A stretch of 64,000 nt of DNA, from NCBI GenBank assembly GCA_964448115.1, contig CAYUVA010000011.1, forward strand, positions 23,718 to 87,717, in the 5' to 3' direction. A program made the translations under genes and the position numbers. The stretch comes from CAYUVA01 sp964448115 [NCBI: uncultured bacterium]. GTDB lineage: Bacteria; CAYUVA01. This document shows positions 7,995-17,501 of this stretch, in pieces (positions within the stretch are counted from its first letter, which is position 1; every line of letters starts with the position of its first letter). Below the pieces are notes generated by a model. The model was given only the letters and a program-made list of their open reading frames with translations, was not told where the DNA came from and did not search any database.

Positions 7995-9164
7995 ATGGCT
8001 GATAGCGAAAGGGATTTTATCCTTTTTGACCAACTATTGACTGAAGATGAGCTTATTGCCAGGCAAACAGCAAGGAAGTTCGTAGATGATATGGTCTTGC
8101 CGATCATAGCTGAAAGCTATGAACAAGCCAGGTTCCCCTTGCACCTGGTGAAAAAGATGGGAGAACTAGGCTTTCTAGGTTGCTATTTACCAGAGCGATA
8201 CGGTTGTGCAGGAACCAATAACATAACCTACGGGGTGATCATGCAGGAACTTGAGCGTGGGGATAGCGGTATTCGCAGTTTTGCCTCCGTGCAGACATCG
8301 CTAGTTATGTATCCAATCTTTGCCTTTGGCTCCGAAGAGCAGAAAAGATATTGGCTGCCAAGGCTAGCTTCTGGAGAGGCGATCGGATGCTTCGGCTTGA
8401 CTGAGCCAGATCATGGTTCGGATCCTGGCTCCATGAAGACCAGGGCTATCCCTGATGGTGATGGTTATATCTTGCAAGGCTCTAAGATGTGGATCACTAA
8501 TGGCTCAATTGCTGATCTGGCAGTTGTCTGGGCAAAGGACGAATCGGGGAAGGTTAAAGGCTTTCTAGTGGAGAAAGACACCAAGGGCTTCAGCGCCCCG
8601 GAGATAAAAAATAAGCTATCCCTTAGAGCATCCATAACCTCGGAGCTTGTCTTTGATGAATGCAGGGTTCCAAAGGAGAACATGCTTCCCGGAGCAAGCG
8701 GTTTGAAGGCGCCGCTGGAATGCCTCTCCCAGGCGCGCTATGGCATCGCCTGGGGGGCTATGGGAGCTGCCGAATTCTGTTACCAGGCTGCGTTAAACTA
8801 CGCCAGGCATAGGATACAATTCGGAAAGCCGATCGCCTCTTTTCAGCTTATTCAGCAGAAGTTGGCATACATGCTTACTGAGATAGTCAAAGGGAAGCTT
8901 CTTGCCTATCATGTGGGCAAACTGAAGGATCAAGGAAAAGCGAAGCATTATCATATCTCCATGGCAAAGATGAATAATGTTGAAAAGGCGCTTTATATTG
9001 CCCATCAAGCCAGAGAGATCCACGGCGCTAACGGCATCTCGCTCGAATACCATGTTATGCGCCATGCCTGTAACCTCGAATCGGTCAAGACATACGAGGG
9101 AACTCATGACATACATTTATTGATCCTTGGACAGTGGTGCACAGGTATTGAGTCGTTCAGGTAG
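7995..9164 (+). CDS. acyl-CoA dehydrogenase, glutaryl-CoA dehydrogenase-like
   Basis: The 389-residue FAD-dependent enzyme oxidises an acyl-CoA at the alpha-beta bond and passes electrons to electron-transfer flavoprotein. Visible family signatures are GCFGLTEPDHGSDP and KMWITNGSIADLAVVWAK in the middle beta domain, FDECRVP, and the C-terminal TYEGTHDIHLLILGQ. The glutamate in YEGTHDIH (residue about 367) is in the position of the catalytic base of the glutaryl-CoA/isobutyryl group. The closest subgroup by motif appears to be glutaryl-CoA dehydrogenase, which also decarboxylates, but substrate cannot be settled from sequence. It stands alone, with no ETF, CoA ligase or hydratase gene beside it. 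The ATG lies behind AGAAAGG. Confidence 0.88.
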   Translation: MADSERDFILFDQLLTEDELIARQTARKFVDDMVLPIIAESYEQARFPLHLVKKMGELGFLGCYLPERYGCAGTNNITYGVIMQELERGDSGIRSFASVQTSLVMYPIFAFGSEEQKRYWLPRLASGEAIGCFGLTEPDHGSDPGSMKTRAIPDGDGYILQGSKMWITNGSIADLAVVWAKDESGKVKGFLVEKDTKGFSAPEIKNKLSLRASITSELVFDECRVPKENMLPGASGLKAPLECLSQARYGIAWGAMGAAEFCYQAALNYARHRIQFGKPIASFQLIQQKLAYMLTEIVKGKLLAYHVGKLKDQGKAKHYHISMAKMNNVEKALYIAHQAREIHGANGISLEYHVMRHACNLESVKTYEGTHDIHLLILGQWCTGIESFR

Positions 9165-9185
9165 CCCCTTTAGTCATTAGTCCAT

Positions 9186-11258
9186 CTAATACAGGATCTT
9201 GTAAAGCTCAAATGGAGATTCTGAGGCTATCAGCACCAGGTAGCCGTCTTTGAAAACTCGCAAGCGTTCAAAGCGTTGCCTGAAGGAATACCTCTGCCCA
9301 GAAGGAATCTTGCTTGGCTGCATCGACATGGCTTCCAGGTTGATCAGGATATGCGTGAAGCCTTCATCGTTAAGTTCGTCAAGGATCTGATCATAGCTTC
9401 GCTCAGGAGACATGAACCACAAGATAGAAGCAACATCGTAAACTGCATCGTATGCGCGATCAAGGTATAAAACACGCTTCTCAAATAAGACCAGTATTCT
9501 TGTATTTTGGGGCAATCTTTCCTTGATGAAATCACAGATCCGATAGTATCCTCCAAGATTAGCATATAAATATTCTTCGTCAGTTTGGTAGCCTGATAGA
9601 TATGGCAATCTCGTCTGAAGATCTATTATGTGGGGCAAAATTACCGCTGCCACAAGAAAAATGACCATTACATAAACTATTATCTTTGTTGATATGCTCC
9701 AGGCGCCTATATATTTGTTCGATTTTTCTTGCAAAGCAAGGACACCGCAACTCGATAGGATTGATAAAAGCGGAAATATGGGCAGTAGATACCTTAACTG
9801 AAGAAATACTATCCAAGCAATAAAGTAAAATATGCTGAATAGGGCAATGATTCCAAGAAATCGCCTGGATTCTTTATATAATAAAGAAAATGGTATGAAC
9901 ATTAGAAAAAAAGGTCCCGTAATGCCATCAAAACCCTCTATTGTGAAATCGGAACGAACGCTTATATCCCAAGGAAGGGATAACAGGCTTAATGCATCCC
10001 TCCCTTGACCATAATTTGAGTAATATTTTCCAAGCTGGTCAGCTTCCTCCTCGGTTAATCCGCTTCCTTTGAAGATGCTTGAAAAAAAAGGATAAACAGG
10101 GTTCCCAGTGCCTACCTGGTTCCTAATCAAGTATGGCAGGGCGGCAAGAAGAGTCATGGTTACAATAATGATGACAGATACGGTTATGGTTCTTAGGGAA
10201 CGAGAGGTTATAAAACCCTCGAAAATAAGTATGATGATCACACCTGATGTGACCAAAAGACCGGTGTACTTTACTCCAAAAGCTATACCGCATAAAAAAC
10301 CCATTAAATAAAGATATTTCAGATCCCAGTCTTGTATGAATCTACATAGAATAACAATAACGGTTAATGTGTAAAAAGTTAGAGCAAGGTCGTTGTATGC
10401 CATCTTGGCCACGAAGATAACCAGAGGATTAAAAGCGAAAAACACCAGGCTAAAACCATATCCCTTTATACCCAGGTGCTCCTTGCAGATAGCGTAAAGC
10501 AATAAAATGATGCCGATATAAAAACCGAAATGCAGGCTGCGAGCAAGCTGTGGGGAATCGATAGCGAATCCAAGCAAATTGAGCATTTGCATATTAAGTG
10601 GGTACCATGAGAATATGTTCCCAGCCAATTCGATTATCGAGTGCGCTCGGTAAAACTGCCTTGGCAGCTCGATGTGATATATCAGCGCATCGCTGCTGGT
10701 CGGAGGCAACAATGTATTAAGCCAGATAATGCTTAGAACCAAAAATAGCGCGATAATTAAAACTAGAACCGGGATCGGATGTTCATGTAAGTCCTTTGCT
10801 ATGGAATATTTATTTTGCCTATCAGCCTTTTCCCATGAGAAAGTAGCATCATAACCGTGATCATCCTTTAACCTGTTATGCTTTGAAGAATCTTGATTAG
10901 GGCGCGATAATCTAAGAAAAAGGGCAAATCCTGAGATAACAATCACTACGAGTACACCCAACAGGCTCCAATGATAAAGCAAACCAGCAAATCCTAAAAT
11001 AAGATAGAGCAGTGCTATCAATCCAAGCCCGGTCGCAAGGCGTATCATCGCACCTTGAAGCCCTGCACCTATACCAGGAATCCACGATAAACAAAGCCTT
11101 CCCAGGTAATAGGCAGCCAGGTAAAGCAGAGCTAGTATGCTTAAATGCAGAATCGATTTGGTTACAAGCGGGGTGCTAATAAACCCGGGGGGATGATAAC
11201 GAAAAAAGGCAATATATACAACAAGTAGCCAGGTAATGCCTCCGATAAGTAGAAGCAT
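9186..11258 (-). CDS. PMT/ArnT-like GT-C glycosyltransferase with C-terminal soluble domain
   Basis: The 690-residue polytopic protein has an N-terminal span pair and then a large extracytoplasmic loop with 'TSSDALIYHIELPRQFYR', where the acidic residue is in the usual GT39-type catalytic position. Many hydrophobic helices follow, including MAYNDLALTFYTLTV and GVKYTGLL. About 120 soluble residues end the protein ('ICDFIKERLPQNTRILVLFE'). Enzymes of this type transfer a sugar from a polyprenyl-phosphate donor to protein or lipid on the outer face of the inner membrane. The gene converges with the acyl-CoA dehydrogenase gene (21-base gap) and follows hslU on the same strand by 48 bases. It is one of four such proteins in the window; acceptor unknown. 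Confidence 0.78.
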   Translation of the reverse strand: MLLLIGGITWLLVVYIAFFRYHPPGFISTPLVTKSILHLSILALLYLAAYYLGRLCLSWIPGIGAGLQGAMIRLATGLGLIALLYLILGFAGLLYHWSLLGVLVVIVISGFALFLRLSRPNQDSSKHNRLKDDHGYDATFSWEKADRQNKYSIAKDLHEHPIPVLVLIIALFLVLSIIWLNTLLPPTSSDALIYHIELPRQFYRAHSIIELAGNIFSWYPLNMQMLNLLGFAIDSPQLARSLHFGFYIGIILLLYAICKEHLGIKGYGFSLVFFAFNPLVIFVAKMAYNDLALTFYTLTVIVILCRFIQDWDLKYLYLMGFLCGIAFGVKYTGLLVTSGVIIILIFEGFITSRSLRTITVSVIIIVTMTLLAALPYLIRNQVGTGNPVYPFFSSIFKGSGLTEEEADQLGKYYSNYGQGRDALSLLSLPWDISVRSDFTIEGFDGITGPFFLMFIPFSLLYKESRRFLGIIALFSIFYFIAWIVFLQLRYLLPIFPLLSILSSCGVLALQEKSNKYIGAWSISTKIIVYVMVIFLVAAVILPHIIDLQTRLPYLSGYQTDEEYLYANLGGYYRICDFIKERLPQNTRILVLFEKRVLYLDRAYDAVYDVASILWFMSPERSYDQILDELNDEGFTHILINLEAMSMQPSKIPSGQRYSFRQRFERLRVFKDGYLVLIASESPFELYKILY

Positions 11259-11306
11259 CCCTTTGAAAACTTCTTTCGATATCCCCTCTTCCCCTTGCTA
11301 GGTAAT

Positions 11307-12653
11307 TTACAGGATATACCTGCTCAAATCCTTGTCCTCGACAATGTCTGCCAGGCGCTCGGTTACATACTTTTCATCTATAACCAGCTTAGTTATGCCT
11401 CGCTCGTCGGCATCGAAGCTGATATCCTCGAGCAGGTATTCCATGACCGTGTATAGCCTCCTGGCGCCGATATTTTCCGTCTTCTCGTTTATTATCTCAG
11501 CCATCTCGGCGATTTTAGCAATAGCACTCTTTTTAAAGACGATATTTACCCCCTCTGTTTGCAACAGTGCTTCGTATTGCTTGGTCAAGGCATTGCGCGG
11601 CTCGGTTAGAATGCGGATAAAGTCTTCCTTGTGAAGAGGATCTAATGAAACTCTTATGGGAAATCTTCCTTGTAATTCAGGGATCAAGTCAGATGGCTTC
11701 GAGATATGGAAGGCTCCGGCAGCGATGAAAAGGATATGGTTCGTGTTTACAAGACCATGTTTTGTAGCGACCGTTGTACCCTCCACGATTGGCAGGATGT
11801 CCCGCTGCACGCCCTCCCTGGATACATCCGGTCCTCTGCCTGCCGACTCTCTGCTAGCGATCTTATCAAGCTCATCGATGAAGATGATCCCCTTTTGCTC
11901 CACCGCATCTATCCCCTCGGCTACTGCCTTATCCTGGTCAATCAGCTTCTGCGCCTCCTCCTGGGTGAGATATTCCAGGGCTTCAGGGATCTTCATGGTT
12001 CGCTTTTTCTTGTTTCCAGACATGAAGGGGAGCATCTTGGAAAGGTGCATACTGATCTCCTCAATGCCGCTGCTGGAGAAGATCTCTATGCCTTGCATTC
12101 CGCTGGCTTGCACCTCGACATCGACAGAGCGATGATCGAGCTTACCATCCCTGAGCAAGGAGCGCATCTTCTCCCTGCTTTTTTGATAGTGATCCTCGAT
12201 CCCGTTAGCTTGCTGCCCCTTGGATGATGTATGCCTAGGAATCAATATATTAAGCAGCTTCTCCTCTGCTTGTTCTCTGGCTCGGATCTGGACTTCCTCA
12301 TACATCCTGGCTTTGACCATATTGATCCCGATATCGACCAGGTCTCGTATCATGGACTCGACATCTCTGCCCACATAACCGACCTCCGTGTATTTAGTCG
12401 CCTCGACCTTGAGGAACGGGGACTGAGCCAGTTTAGCGAGCCGGCGAGCGATCTCGGTCTTCCCTACCCCGGTTGGTCCCATCATTATTATATTTTTGGG
12501 CAGTATCTCTTCTCGCATATCTTCGGGGATCTGCATCCTGCGCCAGCGGTTGCGAAGCGCGATAGCCACAGCCCTTTTTGCCTTATGCTGCCCGATTATA
12601 TACTTGTCCAGCTCCTCTACGATGCGCCTGGGAGATAATATGTTGTTATCCAT
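11307..12653 (-). CDS. hslU: HslU, ATPase subunit of the HslUV protease
   Basis: The 448-residue AAA+ unfoldase feeds substrates to the HslV peptidase in the cytoplasm. Walker A is GPTGVGKT at residues 59-66, the pore loop GYVG is at 92-95, and Walker B is [11 protein letters not shown] near 255. The sensor/arginine region is 'RFPIRVSL' and the C-terminus ends RYIL, which matches the conserved tail that inserts into HslV. An insertion (I) domain of about 130 residues lies between the pore loop and Walker B, as expected. Length matches the family. It lies 7 bases downstream of hslV on the same strand, so the two form an operon. Confidence 0.97.
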   Translation of the reverse strand: MDNNILSPRRIVEELDKYIIGQHKAKRAVAIALRNRWRRMQIPEDMREEILPKNIIMMGPTGVGKTEIARRLAKLAQSPFLKVEATKYTEVGYVGRDVESMIRDLVDIGINMVKARMYEEVQIRAREQAEEKLLNILIPRHTSSKGQQANGIEDHYQKSREKMRSLLRDGKLDHRSVDVEVQASGMQGIEIFSSSGIEEISMHLSKMLPFMSGNKKKRTMKIPEALEYLTQEEAQKLIDQDKAVAEGIDAVEQKGIIFIDELDKIASRESAGRGPDVSREGVQRDILPIVEGTTVATKHGLVNTNHILFIAAGAFHISKPSDLIPELQGRFPIRVSLDPLHKEDFIRILTEPRNALTKQYEALLQTEGVNIVFKKSAIAKIAEMAEIINEKTENIGARRLYTVMEYLLEDISFDADERGITKLVIDEKYVTERLADIVEDKDLSRYIL

Positions 12654-12660
12654 AATCCGG

Positions 12661-13197
12661 TTACAGTTCCTCTATGGTTATGTTTTCATTTGTATATATG
12701 CAAATCGACGCAGCTATTTTCATCGCTTTTTCAACAATCTGCCGGGCGGTAAGTTCCTCGTCATCTATTAGCGCCTTGGCTGCTGCGTAAGCAAAGGGTC
12801 CACCGGAGCCGATGGCTGCTATGCCCTCATCAGGCTCTATGATATCGCCCTGACCTGATATTATAAAAAGGTCATCCTTGTCAGCAGCGACGAGTAGTGC
12901 CTCTAATCTTCTGAGTATCTTGTCCGTGCGCCAGTCCTTTGCTAGCTCCACCGCGGCTCGGGTCAGGTTGCCGCTGAACTCGTTGAGCTTGCCATCTAGC
13001 TTCTCGAACAGGGACAAGGCATCCGCAACGCTTCCAGCGAAACCGACCAGGACCTTACCCTTATATAGAGTTCTTATCTTATTCGCCCGCTGCTTCATTA
13101 TTGTATTGCCGATGGTTACCTGCCCATCGCTTGCGATAGCGACCTGGTCGCCTTTCTTCACCGCTAAAACGGTTGTGTGATGTATAGCTCTATCCAT
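12661..13197 (-). CDS. hslV: HslV, peptidase subunit of the HslUV protease
   Basis: The start is set at 13197 rather than a longer frame opening at 13263. The protein then begins [16 protein letters not shown] and fits the family. It is an N-terminal threonine protease of proteasome beta-type fold: the first Thr of TTVLAV (residue 8) becomes the N-terminal nucleophile after removal of a seven-residue propeptide ending in HH. Other family marks are [25 protein letters not shown] and [15 protein letters not shown]. It is about 178 residues as annotated, usual for HslV. A putative promoter lies 39 bases upstream. Confidence 0.95.
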   Translation of the reverse strand: MDRAIHHTTVLAVKKGDQVAIASDGQVTIGNTIMKQRANKIRTLYKGKVLVGFAGSVADALSLFEKLDGKLNEFSGNLTRAAVELAKDWRTDKILRRLEALLVAADKDDLFIISGQGDIIEPDEGIAAIGSGGPFAYAAAKALIDDEELTARQIVEKAMKIAASICIYTNENITIEEL

Positions 13198-13235
13198 AAG
13201 ATACCGATCCCGTCTCGGATGTTTTCCTAAGTATA

Positions 13236-13263
13236 ATAATATAGCAGCAACCGCCATTGTCAA
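13236..13263 (-). promoter_or_regulatory. putative promoter of hslVU
   Basis: On the minus strand TTGACA (13263-13258) is followed after 16 bases by TATTAT (13241-13236). Transcription would start near 13230, about 33 bases before the hslV ATG. The promoter abuts the terminator hairpin of the upstream gene at 13272-13313. No HspR-type inverted repeat is visible here, unlike at dnaK. Confidence 0.5.
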
Positions 13264-13271
13264 AATCGTGT

Positions 13272-13313
13272 AAAAAAAGCCGGGTAAAGGAATTCCTTCA
13301 CCCGGCTTTTTTT
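13272..13313 (-). terminator. strong bidirectional rho-independent terminator
   Basis: Perfect 14-base arms (AAAAAAAGCCGGGT at 13272-13285 and ACCCGGCTTTTTTT at 13300-13313) enclose a further near-perfect palindrome around GGAATTCC. The hairpin is GC-rich at its centre and flanked by A7/T7, so it works in both directions. It lies 30 bases after the stop of the Spy-like gene on the minus strand and insulates it from hslVU. Confidence 0.93.
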
Positions 13314-13343
13314 ACATTCTTAGTTTTTAAGTGTTAACGGGGA

Positions 13344-13877
13344 TTATTCATCATCACTATCATCGAAGTCCTGCTCCCAGAAGGCACCAAAGCCCATTCC
13401 AGGACCCATTCCCATGCCGGGAGCCATTCCTCTATCAGGTCCCATACCTCGGCAATGCCCCATCATGCCCTTTCCCATTCCAGGCAACATGTCGAAGAAT
13501 TTCTCGAGCTGTTCTGGGGTAAGCACCTTTCGCATGGCTAGTTTCTTCTTGAAGCGAGTGTCCATCATCTTGCTTTGCAACTGGTTCAACTCGGAATGTT
13601 TTGCCAGCAGATCCTTTTCTGAAGCATTCGGATCCCGTAGCATCTTGAAAAGCTCGTTTCTTTTCACCATAAGGTCCGCCTTGATGTCAGCGGTCTCCTT
13701 GATGAAGTCAGCCTTGATCTTGATCATCTGCGCCTGCTGCTCATCGGTGAGGTTAAGCTCATCCTTGATAGCTTGTCTCTTGTGATGCCTCCAGGCACCT
13801 TTTTCCCATGCGTAGCCGACCGAGGCTATCATGGTTACTACCAGGAGCACAGCCATAACTGTCATTGCTTTTTTCAT
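13344..13877 (-). CDS. Spy/CpxP-like periplasmic protein with Met/Gly-rich tail
   Basis: The 177-residue exported protein has a signal peptide with cleavage near residues 22-23 (SVGYA). Its helical core carries two LTxxQ-type motifs, LNLTDEQQAQM and VLTPEQLEKF. These mark the Spy/CpxP/ZraP family of periplasmic chaperones and metal-stress sensors. The C-terminal 45 residues are rich in Met, Gly and Pro with repeated GMG units (for example APGMGMGPGMGF) plus a His and a Cys, followed by an acidic end DDSDDE. Met-rich tracts often bind Cu(I) or Ag(I), so a role in copper or envelope stress is plausible. No metal efflux genes are adjacent. A GGAGGT ribosome-binding site precedes the ATG, and a strong terminator follows. 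Confidence 0.8.
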   Translation of the reverse strand: MKKAMTVMAVLLVVTMIASVGYAWEKGAWRHHKRQAIKDELNLTDEQQAQMIKIKADFIKETADIKADLMVKRNELFKMLRDPNASEKDLLAKHSELNQLQSKMMDTRFKKKLAMRKVLTPEQLEKFFDMLPGMGKGMMGHCRGMGPDRGMAPGMGMGPGMGFGAFWEQDFDDSDDE

Positions 13878-14014
13878 CTTGACCTCCTAGTCAAACGATG
13901 GTTAATGATCCTCATTCAAACTCAACCTTATAGACCCCTGGCAGGGAAAAAGGTTTAACCAGAATTAAAAGATTTTTTCGATTGCAAAAGAAAAAGGAAA
14001 TGTATTCGAGAATC

Positions 14015-14593
14015 TTAAGGAATAAGTTGTCTGCGGATGTACTGACAATATAAGGCAGCAACCGGATTGTGAGCCAAAACGCGATCTTTTACGACCAAAG
14101 TGGTTACAGGCGCCTTAGAATGCTTGGTGAATAGGATGTCATGTCCAATACATAAACCGAGAATGATATTCAACTCTGTCCCCTCTTTATTCAATAATCG
14201 TGCTTGTCCAATGGGATTGCATATCGCCTCGTACCGGCTGTGATCTATCTTCTCCAGACCAAGCTCCTCCTTAGCCGTCCCGCTGAACTTGCAACATACC
14301 GAGGAGACCTTGAAGCCATTTGATTTTAATATATGGTGAAGCACTCTAGCTTCCTGCTCGAAGCCAATGCAGAACGCGATTCCGAGATGACTCATCTTTG
14401 CCAACTTGCAGAATTGTATGATCTCCTGTAACCTGTTCCACCTTAAATATCCCCTAGCCTCTATTGCCGTGGCGGCTGCATGTAGCCTTTTATCTTCTGA
14501 ATCCGAGTAATAATCGTCCCCGATGAAAGAACGCACCTCGAGACAATCTTGTCCCTGTGTACATTTCTTATACTCACAGATCGCACATTTCAT
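14015..14593 (-). CDS. DUF1847 family protein with N-terminal Cys cluster
   Basis: The 192-residue cytoplasmic protein opens MKCAICEYKKCTQGQDC. Cys 3, 6, 11 and 17 could bind a metal or iron-sulfur cluster. The rest ('MSHLGIAFCIGFEQEARVLH', 'CNPIGQARLLN', 'GLCIGHDILFTKHSKAPVTT') matches my recollection of the DUF1847 family, found mainly in anaerobes, for which no function is established. It lies 49 bases after panD on the same strand and may be the last gene of the pan cluster, but nothing ties it to pantothenate synthesis. Confidence 0.75.
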   Translation of the reverse strand: MKCAICEYKKCTQGQDCLEVRSFIGDDYYSDSEDKRLHAAATAIEARGYLRWNRLQEIIQFCKLAKMSHLGIAFCIGFEQEARVLHHILKSNGFKVSSVCCKFSGTAKEELGLEKIDHSRYEAICNPIGQARLLNKEGTELNIILGLCIGHDILFTKHSKAPVTTLVVKDRVLAHNPVAALYCQYIRRQLIP

Positions 14594-14642
14594 AAGAGTT
14601 CCTTACACCTGGTGAATTGTTATTTAGCCGACAAGCTTTAGG

Positions 14643-15002
14643 CTAAGTAATTCGTTCCTTAACACGGTTCTTCTCATCTACCAGAAGCACTATAGGCTTA
14701 TGCTCTTTTGCTTCCTCGGGCGTGTAGAGGCTATAGAAGGCAAGAATCACCAGGTCTCCCTTGCTAACCAATCGAGCGGCGGCACCGTTTAGGCATACCA
14801 CTCCAGATCCTTTGGCTCCAGGGATGATATAGGTGCTGAAGCGAGCACCATTGGTGATATTGTAGATATCCACATGCTGATTGTTAGCCACGCCAGCTTG
14901 CTCCATGAGACCCTCATCCACGGTAACGCTCCCCTCATAGTCGAGGTCAGCATCGGTAACCGTAGCTCGATGGATCTTAGCTTGTAACAACTTGACAAGC
15001 AT
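14643..15002 (-). CDS. panD: PanD, aspartate 1-decarboxylase
   Basis: The 119-residue pyruvoyl enzyme makes beta-alanine from L-aspartate for pantothenate synthesis. The self-cleavage site is the Gly24-Ser25 bond in DYEGSVTVD; Ser25 becomes the pyruvoyl group. Further family marks are 'NNQHVDIYNITNGARFSTY' and 'GAAARLVSKGDLVILAFY'. It lies 51 bases downstream of panC in a panB-panC-panD order. Length and motifs are fully normal. Confidence 0.97.
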   Translation of the reverse strand: MLVKLLQAKIHRATVTDADLDYEGSVTVDEGLMEQAGVANNQHVDIYNITNGARFSTYIIPGAKGSGVVCLNGAAARLVSKGDLVILAFYSLYTPEEAKEHKPIVLLVDEKNRVKERIT

Positions 15003-15053
15003 CCCTTATTGCCTCACTTTTTGCTTAATTTATCGATAATTAAAACAAGATAT

Positions 15054-15926
15054 CTAATCAGTTTGTTCAACTTTTATCACCATATTATCCAATAGCCTGG
15101 TCTTACCTATCTTGACTGCCATTGCGATGACAACCTTGCCTTGAATTTCCTTAATCGGCTTGAGATCATCAGCGTTCCTGATCTCGACATAATCGACCTC
15201 TGCCTCGGAGATGGAGCTTATTGTTAGCAATATAAGGTCATAGATCTTTTCTGGATCCCTCTCACCTTTCGTGATAGCATCCTTGGCAGCCAATAGGGAT
15301 CTATATAATATGGTCGCTTTGCTTCTTTCTTGATCATTTAGATACTCGTTTCTTGAGCTCATTGCCAGACCATCCGGTTCCCTTACAATAGGGCAAATCT
15401 CGACATTTATGTTCATATTAAGATCAGCCACCATCTGCTTGATGATAAGCGCCTGCTGGTAATCCTTTTGCCCAAAGTAAGTATTATGCGGTCTGACGAT
15501 ATTGAATAGCTTTGCGCACACGGTAGCCACTCCGGCAAAGAAGTGCGGTCGGGAGATGCTGCACAAGCCCTCGGCGAGTTTGGGCACCGTTATCACTGTC
15601 TGAAAACCGTTTGGATACATATCTTCCGCTTTTGGGCAAAAGATAATATCAACCCCCTCTTGTTGGCAGAGCTGCGCATCTTGGTCGAAATCTCTGGGAT
15701 AGTCCTTGAAGTCCTCGCCGGGGGCGAACTGCATCGGGTTGACGAAAATGCTCACCACGGTAATATCATTGTCCTTTTTCGAGGCGCGAACCAGGCTCAG
15801 GTGTCCATCGTGCAGGTAACCCATGGTTGGCACGAAGCCGATCGTCTTATCCTCGCGGCGCAGGCTCTCGCTGGTGCTGGACATGATCTTTGGTGAGCGA
15901 ATGATCTCCATCTTCATATCTTCCAT
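15054..15926 (-). CDS. panC: PanC, pantothenate synthetase (pantoate-beta-alanine ligase)
   Basis: The enzyme joins pantoate and beta-alanine using ATP, releasing AMP. Motifs visible are PTMGYLHDGHLSLV (the HxGH nucleotide-binding signature), FVNPMQFAPGEDF, FFAGVATVCAKLF, FGQKDYQQ and AMSSRNEYL (KMSKS-like loop). It is about 290 residues, as usual. Three in-frame ATGs lie close together (15926, 15917, 15911). The middle one would share an ATGA with the panB stop, the classic coupled arrangement; the longest is annotated. The gene sits between panB and panD. Confidence 0.96.
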   Translation of the reverse strand: MEDMKMEIIRSPKIMSSTSESLRREDKTIGFVPTMGYLHDGHLSLVRASKKDNDITVVSIFVNPMQFAPGEDFKDYPRDFDQDAQLCQQEGVDIIFCPKAEDMYPNGFQTVITVPKLAEGLCSISRPHFFAGVATVCAKLFNIVRPHNTYFGQKDYQQALIIKQMVADLNMNINVEICPIVREPDGLAMSSRNEYLNDQERSKATILYRSLLAAKDAITKGERDPEKIYDLILLTISSISEAEVDYVEIRNADDLKPIKEIQGKVVIAMAVKIGKTRLLDNMVIKVEQTD

Positions 15927-16762
15927 CCCATATCTCTTAGTATTTCCAACTCTTGCCGGGGGAGCTTGTAGGTATGCTCATCAGCAGGATATCTTAGGTT
16001 CTTTACATCATCGATAAACTCATCGGTTGCTTTTCTTATAGTTTCATTCAAATCAAGGTATTTTTTCACGAACTTTGGTAGCTTGGCATCTGTATAGCCT
16101 ATAAAATCGTGGAATACGAGCACCTGTCCATCGCAACCGGCGCCAGCTCCTATGCCGATTGTGGGTATGGATAGTCTTGAGGAGATATACGGACTTAGCT
16201 CTGCTGGAATGCCTTCCAGCACGATAGCAAAGACTCCAGCTTCCTGGAGGGCAAGCGCATCCTCCAACAGCTCCTGCGCAGCCTGTGCGGTCTTGCCCTG
16301 AACCCGATAGCCTCCGAAGCGATGGATCGATTGCGGAGTAAGTCCCAGGTGACCCATGACAGGTATTTGTGCATCCAATATGGCTTTTATGGTCGGTATT
16401 ATTCGCCTTCCGCCCTCCAGTTTGACTGCCGAGGCGCCGGCTTCCTTGATAAAACGACCAGCATTAGAAACCGCATCCGAGATTCCAGCCTGGTAAGACA
16501 TAAAGGGCATATCCCCTACCACCAAGGCTCTTTGAGCACCACGAGTTACCGCCTTTGTATGATGGATCATCTCATCCATGGTAACCGGCAGGGTGCTATC
16601 GTAACCGAGCACCACCATTGAGAGTGAATCTCCGACCAGGATTATATCCACACCAGTTCTATCGAGGATTACGCTAGACGGATAGTCATAAGCGGTGAGC
16701 ATGATGATCTTCTCGGCGCGGGATTTAGCCTGGAGCAGTGAGGCTACGGTTATTTTTTCCAT
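15914..16762 (-). CDS. panB: PanB, 3-methyl-2-oxobutanoate hydroxymethyltransferase
   Basis: The enzyme adds a hydroxymethyl group from methylene-tetrahydrofolate to alpha-ketoisovalerate, the first committed step to pantothenate. I set the start at ATG 16762 (MEKITVASLLQAK); a longer frame from 16810 adds 16 residues not typical of the family. Visible signatures: MLTAYDYPSS, LVGDSLSMVVLGYDSTLPVT, GDMPFMSY, AVKLEGG, MGHLGLTPQSIHRFGG and IGIGAGAGCDGQVLV. Mg-binding Asp and catalytic Glu positions are intact. The stop overlaps the panC start. It depends on folate, whose pathway gene folK is in the same cluster. Confidence 0.96.
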   Translation of the reverse strand: MEKITVASLLQAKSRAEKIIMLTAYDYPSSVILDRTGVDIILVGDSLSMVVLGYDSTLPVTMDEMIHHTKAVTRGAQRALVVGDMPFMSYQAGISDAVSNAGRFIKEAGASAVKLEGGRRIIPTIKAILDAQIPVMGHLGLTPQSIHRFGGYRVQGKTAQAAQELLEDALALQEAGVFAIVLEGIPAELSPYISSRLSIPTIGIGAGAGCDGQVLVFHDFIGYTDAKLPKFVKKYLDLNETIRKATDEFIDDVKNLRYPADEHTYKLPRQELEILRDMGWKI

Positions 16763-16831
16763 GATCGAAAATCTCTCCTTCCCCGTCATGGGGGATAGAA
16801 GTATTTTCACCTTTTATTATTCAGGCTAGTG

Positions 16832-17494
16832 CTACCTTATATAAAGCCGTCCCGGGCTATATTTTGCTCCCGGCGGCTCGAAGTAGTGCCTACCCGATTT
16901 TATTCGTGCAATCTCGTCTATCAATATATCTATATTAGCATCTATATTTATAAAGTCAACTCCAGTAGTCTTCACGATGAGCAGCGGTGCTGCTGTAAAC
17001 CGGAAAAAGAAGAGGTTATATTCCCTGTTCAGTTGCTCGATGTATTCTGCATCCATCTTTTTCTCAAAATCTCGATTCCTAGCCTTTATTCGCTCCATAA
17101 GCGTCTGCGTCTCCGCTTGCAAAAATATGACCAGGTCAGGTTTAACTATCGAATTTTTAAGCAGATCGTAGAGTCGCCGGTGTATGATCAGCTCATTCTC
17201 GTTCAAGGTTAGCGCAGAGAATATGAGATCCTTCTCAAAAAGGTAATCGGTTATTATATATTCATCAAGAATGTCGGTCTGTCTTATGGTTTGGAGCTGC
17301 TGATATCGGCTGAGAAGGAAAAACAACTGGGTCGGCAACGCATTTGCCTTCATATCCTCATAAAAATCAGCAATAAAGGGATTCTTCTCGTATCCCTCCA
17401 TGAAGACTCTTGCGTTCAAACGATCTCCCAGTCTTCTTGCCAAGGCAGACTTCCCTACCCCGATAGCTCCCTCGATTGCGATGTATTTACTCAT
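16832..17494 (-). CDS. deoxynucleoside kinase
   Basis: The protein of about 220 residues starts at ATG 17494 behind AAGGGGTG. The P-loop is GAIGVGKS at residues 9-16. The lid and specificity region 'IITDYLFEKDLIFSALTL' replaces the ERS motif of animal enzymes and is typical of bacterial deoxyadenosine/deoxyguanosine-type kinases. It is followed by PDLVIFLQAETQTLMERI and the basic lid segment RIKARNRDFEKKM. It phosphorylates salvaged deoxynucleosides in the cytoplasm; base preference cannot be read. It lies 7 bases after folK. The folK-dNK-panBCD neighbourhood recurs in several bacterial phyla as an operon. Confidence 0.9.
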   Translation of the reverse strand: MSKYIAIEGAIGVGKSALARRLGDRLNARVFMEGYEKNPFIADFYEDMKANALPTQLFFLLSRYQQLQTIRQTDILDEYIITDYLFEKDLIFSALTLNENELIIHRRLYDLLKNSIVKPDLVIFLQAETQTLMERIKARNRDFEKKMDAEYIEQLNREYNLFFFRFTAAPLLIVKTTGVDFINIDANIDILIDEIARIKSGRHYFEPPGAKYSPGRLYIR

Positions 17495-17501
17495 GGAATG
17501 A

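Noticed and set aside
11332-12638. Several long plus-strand frames opposite hslU
   Set aside because: hslU is unambiguous on the minus strand with all ATPase motifs; the others are shadows.
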